Assembly (NCBI RefSeq): GCF_002102155.1
Contig: NZ_LQOU01000019.1
Location: forward strand, 104,059-168,058
Length of the DNA: 64,000 bases
Source: Mycobacterium europaeum
GTDB taxonomy: Bacteria > Actinomycetota > Actinomycetes > Mycobacteriales > Mycobacteriaceae
Direction: 5' to 3'
The stretch's first letter is position 1; each line of letters starts with the position of its first letter. The position numbers and the translations under genes were made by a program. Positions 62,154 through 64,000 of the stretch are shown here, piece by piece. A model generated the notes under the pieces. That model saw only the letters and a program-made list of their open reading frames with translations. It searched no databases and was not told where the DNA came from.

Positions 62154-64000
62154 TGGCGCGGGGGCCTGGCCGGGCGGCGGCCGCAGCCGGTAGAGGGTGA
62201 AGCCCGCCGCCGCCACGCCGAAGAGCACCAGCAACGTCATGTCGAACACCCACCAACCGCTGTAGTGAGTCCACGTCTGGGCGTCGGCGGCCAGCGCGTC
62301 GACCCTGCGCAGGTTGACCGTGGACGCCGAGGCGGCGAAGCCCCACCGGGCGGGGACGAACCAGGAGAGCTCTTGGAAGCCCCACTTGCTCACCAGCTGA
62401 ACGAGGCTCCCGTTGAACAGCGCGGACGCCAGGATCACCGGCAGCAGCAGCGGCAGCACCTCACGCAGGCGCGTGCCCAGCGCCGACAACGCGAGCCCGA
62501 GCATCGCGTACACGATGGCCGTCACCGCCACGCTCACATAGAGCTCGAGCGTGGCGTTGTGCAGCAGAGCGGCGCCGCGCGCGGGACCGCCCTTGTCGGC
62601 GACGACGATCGCGAACACGACGGCCGTCGAGACGGCCGCGGCGACGCCGAACACGAGCATCTTCGCGGCCAGGTAGGCCACCGTCGACAGCCCCAGGGCC
62701 TGCTCGCGCCGGAAGATCCGCCGCTCGCCCACCACGGCACGGATCGGCAGCGCGGTGCCGATGATCACCGCGGCGAGGTTCAGGGCGGCCAGGATCTCGA
62801 TGGCTTCGTGCGGGTGCGCGGCGCCCGCCGGGGGCCGCACCAGGCCGGAATCGCCCGGAATCAGCAGCGCCAGACCCGCCAGCACGAAAGGCAGGATCGC
62901 CGACAACACGAAGTAGGGGCGGTCGGCGAAGATCAGCTTGAGGTCGCGGCGGGCCAGCAGCCGGACTTGCCGCGACAGCGGGGGTTGGGCGGGCGGCGGC
63001 GACGGAGCGGCCACCTCCGGCGGCGCCGTCAACGCCGACGCCGACGGGCTGGCGCGGAACGCGCGGTGGGTTCCGCCGGGATCGGCGCCCACCCGGGCGA
63101 GCACCGTGGACCAGTCGGCGGTGCCCATCGCGGCCTCGACCTGCGCCGGCGGTCCGAGGAATGCCGTGGTACCGGCCGAGGTGAGCACCAGCACCTGGTC
63201 GCACAGGTTGAGGTCGGTCAACGGCGTCCGCGACGACACGGCCGCCACGACCACGCAGCCGATGTCGGCCTGACGCCGCAGCATCGCCATGACGTGGCGC
63301 TGTTGTTCGGCGTCCAGGCCGGCGCTCGGCTCGTCAACGACGAGCAGCGTCGGCCGGGTGACGAGCTCGACCGCCAGCGCCGCGCACCGGCGCACCTCGG
63401 GCGACAGCTTGCCGATCCGGGTGCCGCGGTGCGGCGTCAGCTCGAGTTCCTCGATCACCTGGCTGACCAGGCGGTCGCGATGCTCGGGTGAAACACCCTG
63501 CGGGAGGCGCATTTCGGTGACGTATCCCAAGGCCTGTTCGACGGTGAGCTGCCGGTGCAACGCGTCGCCGGGCGACACGATGCCGATGCGGGTGCGCATC
63601 GACGCCGGCTCGGCGTGCACGTCGTGGCCGTCGACGGTCACGCGTCCCGAGCTGAGTTGCCGGGTGCCGGCGAGCAGTCCGAGCAGCGCGGAGTTGCGGG
63701 CGGCCGAGGGCCCGACCACCGCGGTGAACACGCCCGGACGCGCCGCGAACGAGATGTCCGCGAGCGTCTCGCGCCCGTCGACGGTGAGTCCGAGCCGGTA
63801 CGCGGCCAGCCCGACGGTGCGCGCGTCGGCGTTGAGCGGCAAGCGGTAGGTGGCGTTCGGCTCCGCGGTGCGAATCGACGGACGCGCGACGCGCAGTTTC
63901 GAGGTGACCATCCGCTCGATCAGCCCCGGGCCGCCCTGCTGTGGGGCGTCGGCCGCGGGGATCGGCTGAGCGGGCGGTGCCGGGGCGGGCGGTGCCGGGG
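62112..64000 (-). CDS. ABC transporter with degenerate ATPase domain (Rv2326c/Rv1747 type), N-terminus cut by window
   Basis: Half-transporter with the order linker-ATPase-membrane domain. The frame stays open to the right edge, so the gene continues; the visible start of the frame is a Pro/Ala-rich linker (PAPPAPAPPAQPIP), and a forkhead-associated domain may lie beyond, as in Rv1747. The ATPase region (about 62990-63830) has Walker B LLVVDEPSAGLD. Its Walker A reads GPSAARNS, with Asn for the catalytic Lys. The signature is LSPEVRR instead of LSGGQ, and the H-loop His is Ser (AVSSRTPL). The membrane part is an ABC-2 type domain with about six helices. M. tuberculosis Rv2326c is the likely counterpart; export substrate unknown. 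It overlaps the phytase-like gene tail to tail. Confidence 0.85.
   Translation of the reverse strand, partial: PAPPAPAPPAQPIPAADAPQQGGPGLIERMVTSKLRVARPSIRTAEPNATYRLPLNADARTVGLAAYRLGLTVDGRETLADISFAARPGVFTAVVGPSAARNSALLGLLAGTRQLSSGRVTVDGHDVHAEPASMRTRIGIVSPGDALHRQLTVEQALGYVTEMRLPQGVSPEHRDRLVSQVIEELELTPHRGTRIGKLSPEVRRCAALAVELVTRPTLLVVDEPSAGLDAEQQRHVMAMLRRQADIGCVVVAAVSSRTPLTDLNLCDQVLVLTSAGTTAFLGPPAQVEAAMGTADWSTVLARVGADPGGTHRAFRASPSASALTAPPEVAAPSPPPAQPPLSRQVRLLARRDLKLIFADRPYFVLSAILPFVLAGLALLIPGDSGLVRPPAGAAHPHEAIEILAALNLAAVIIGTALPIRAVVGERRIFRREQALGLSTVAYLAAKMLVFGVAAAVSTAVVFAIVVADKGGPARGAALLHNATLELYVSVAVTAIVYAMLGLALSALGTRLREVLPLLLPVILASALFNGSLVQLVSKWGFQELSWFVPARWGFAASASTVNLRRVDALAADAQTWTHYSGWWVFDMTLLVLFGVAAAGFTLYRLRPPPGQAPAPSHREQQELRDLAG

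Noticed and set aside
63961..64000. Direct repeat GCGGGCGGTGCCGGGG at the right edge as a tandem-repeat locus
   Set aside because: It is in frame and encodes the Pro/Ala linker of the ABC transporter, so it is explained as coding sequence.

Overview
The window is about 68-69% G+C. Its gene content is that of a slow-growing nontuberculous Mycobacterium: a mycobactin cluster, two MTB12-type secreted antigens, a PPE protein, a zur/smtB pair, a trehalose sulfotransferase and many leaderless genes. Gene order largely follows the M. tuberculosis stretch from mbtB to lppP (Rv2383c to Rv2330c, reversed), with local gains and losses. The layout resembles M. avium-complex-like species, but the species cannot be named from the sequence alone. 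The window opens inside mbtB and closes inside an ABC transporter gene.

1-20330 (+): a tightly overlapping mycobactin operon, mbtB(partial)-mbtT-mbtC-mbtD-mbtE-mbtF-mbtG-mbtH. Adjacent genes share 1-23 bases. The thioesterase is a separate gene (mbtT). MbtE is bimodular, with a second adenylation domain that lacks the amino-binding Asp. 20331-23572: tandem MTB12-like secreted proteins, then on the minus strand an AhpD/CMD-family gene coupled to an ECF sigma factor, and a small conserved gene.

23789-32030 (+): housekeeping block hrcA-dnaJ2-rsmE and phoH1-ybeY-(secreted/anchored protein)-corC-like-era, covering heat shock, RNA maturation and ribosome assembly. 32189-35240 (-): a PLP basic amino acid decarboxylase and an amidase. 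35303-37489 (+): recO-uppS-conserved gene. 37509-38326 (-): smtB-zur zinc regulators, with an inverted repeat in the smtB promoter spacer. 38519-41817 (+): glyS, a PPE gene and a small Rv2348c-like gene.

41841-52148: a TPM-domain membrane protein, dgt, a loop-deleted SodC-like lipoprotein, dnaG, an Rv2342-like membrane protein, tRNA-Asn(GTT), malic enzyme, and a cysK-cysE-thioredoxin operon. A leaderless polycysteine upstream ORF precedes cysK, which points to cysteine-responsive attenuation. 52507-58023 (-): the trehalose sulfotransferase stf0, a decayed flavoreductase fragment, and one 1,406-residue protein fusing an assimilatory nitrate reductase to a CysJ-like flavoreductase. A phased double GlnR-type box lies 55 bp upstream of that gene. 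58305-64000: lppP, a large acyl-CoA oxidase/dehydrogenase, a phytase-like lipoprotein and a truncated ABC transporter whose ATPase motifs are degenerate.

I see no insertion sequence, prophage or CRISPR array. The observations most worth following are the MbtE architecture, the cysK leader, the GlnR site and the degenerate ABC ATPase.
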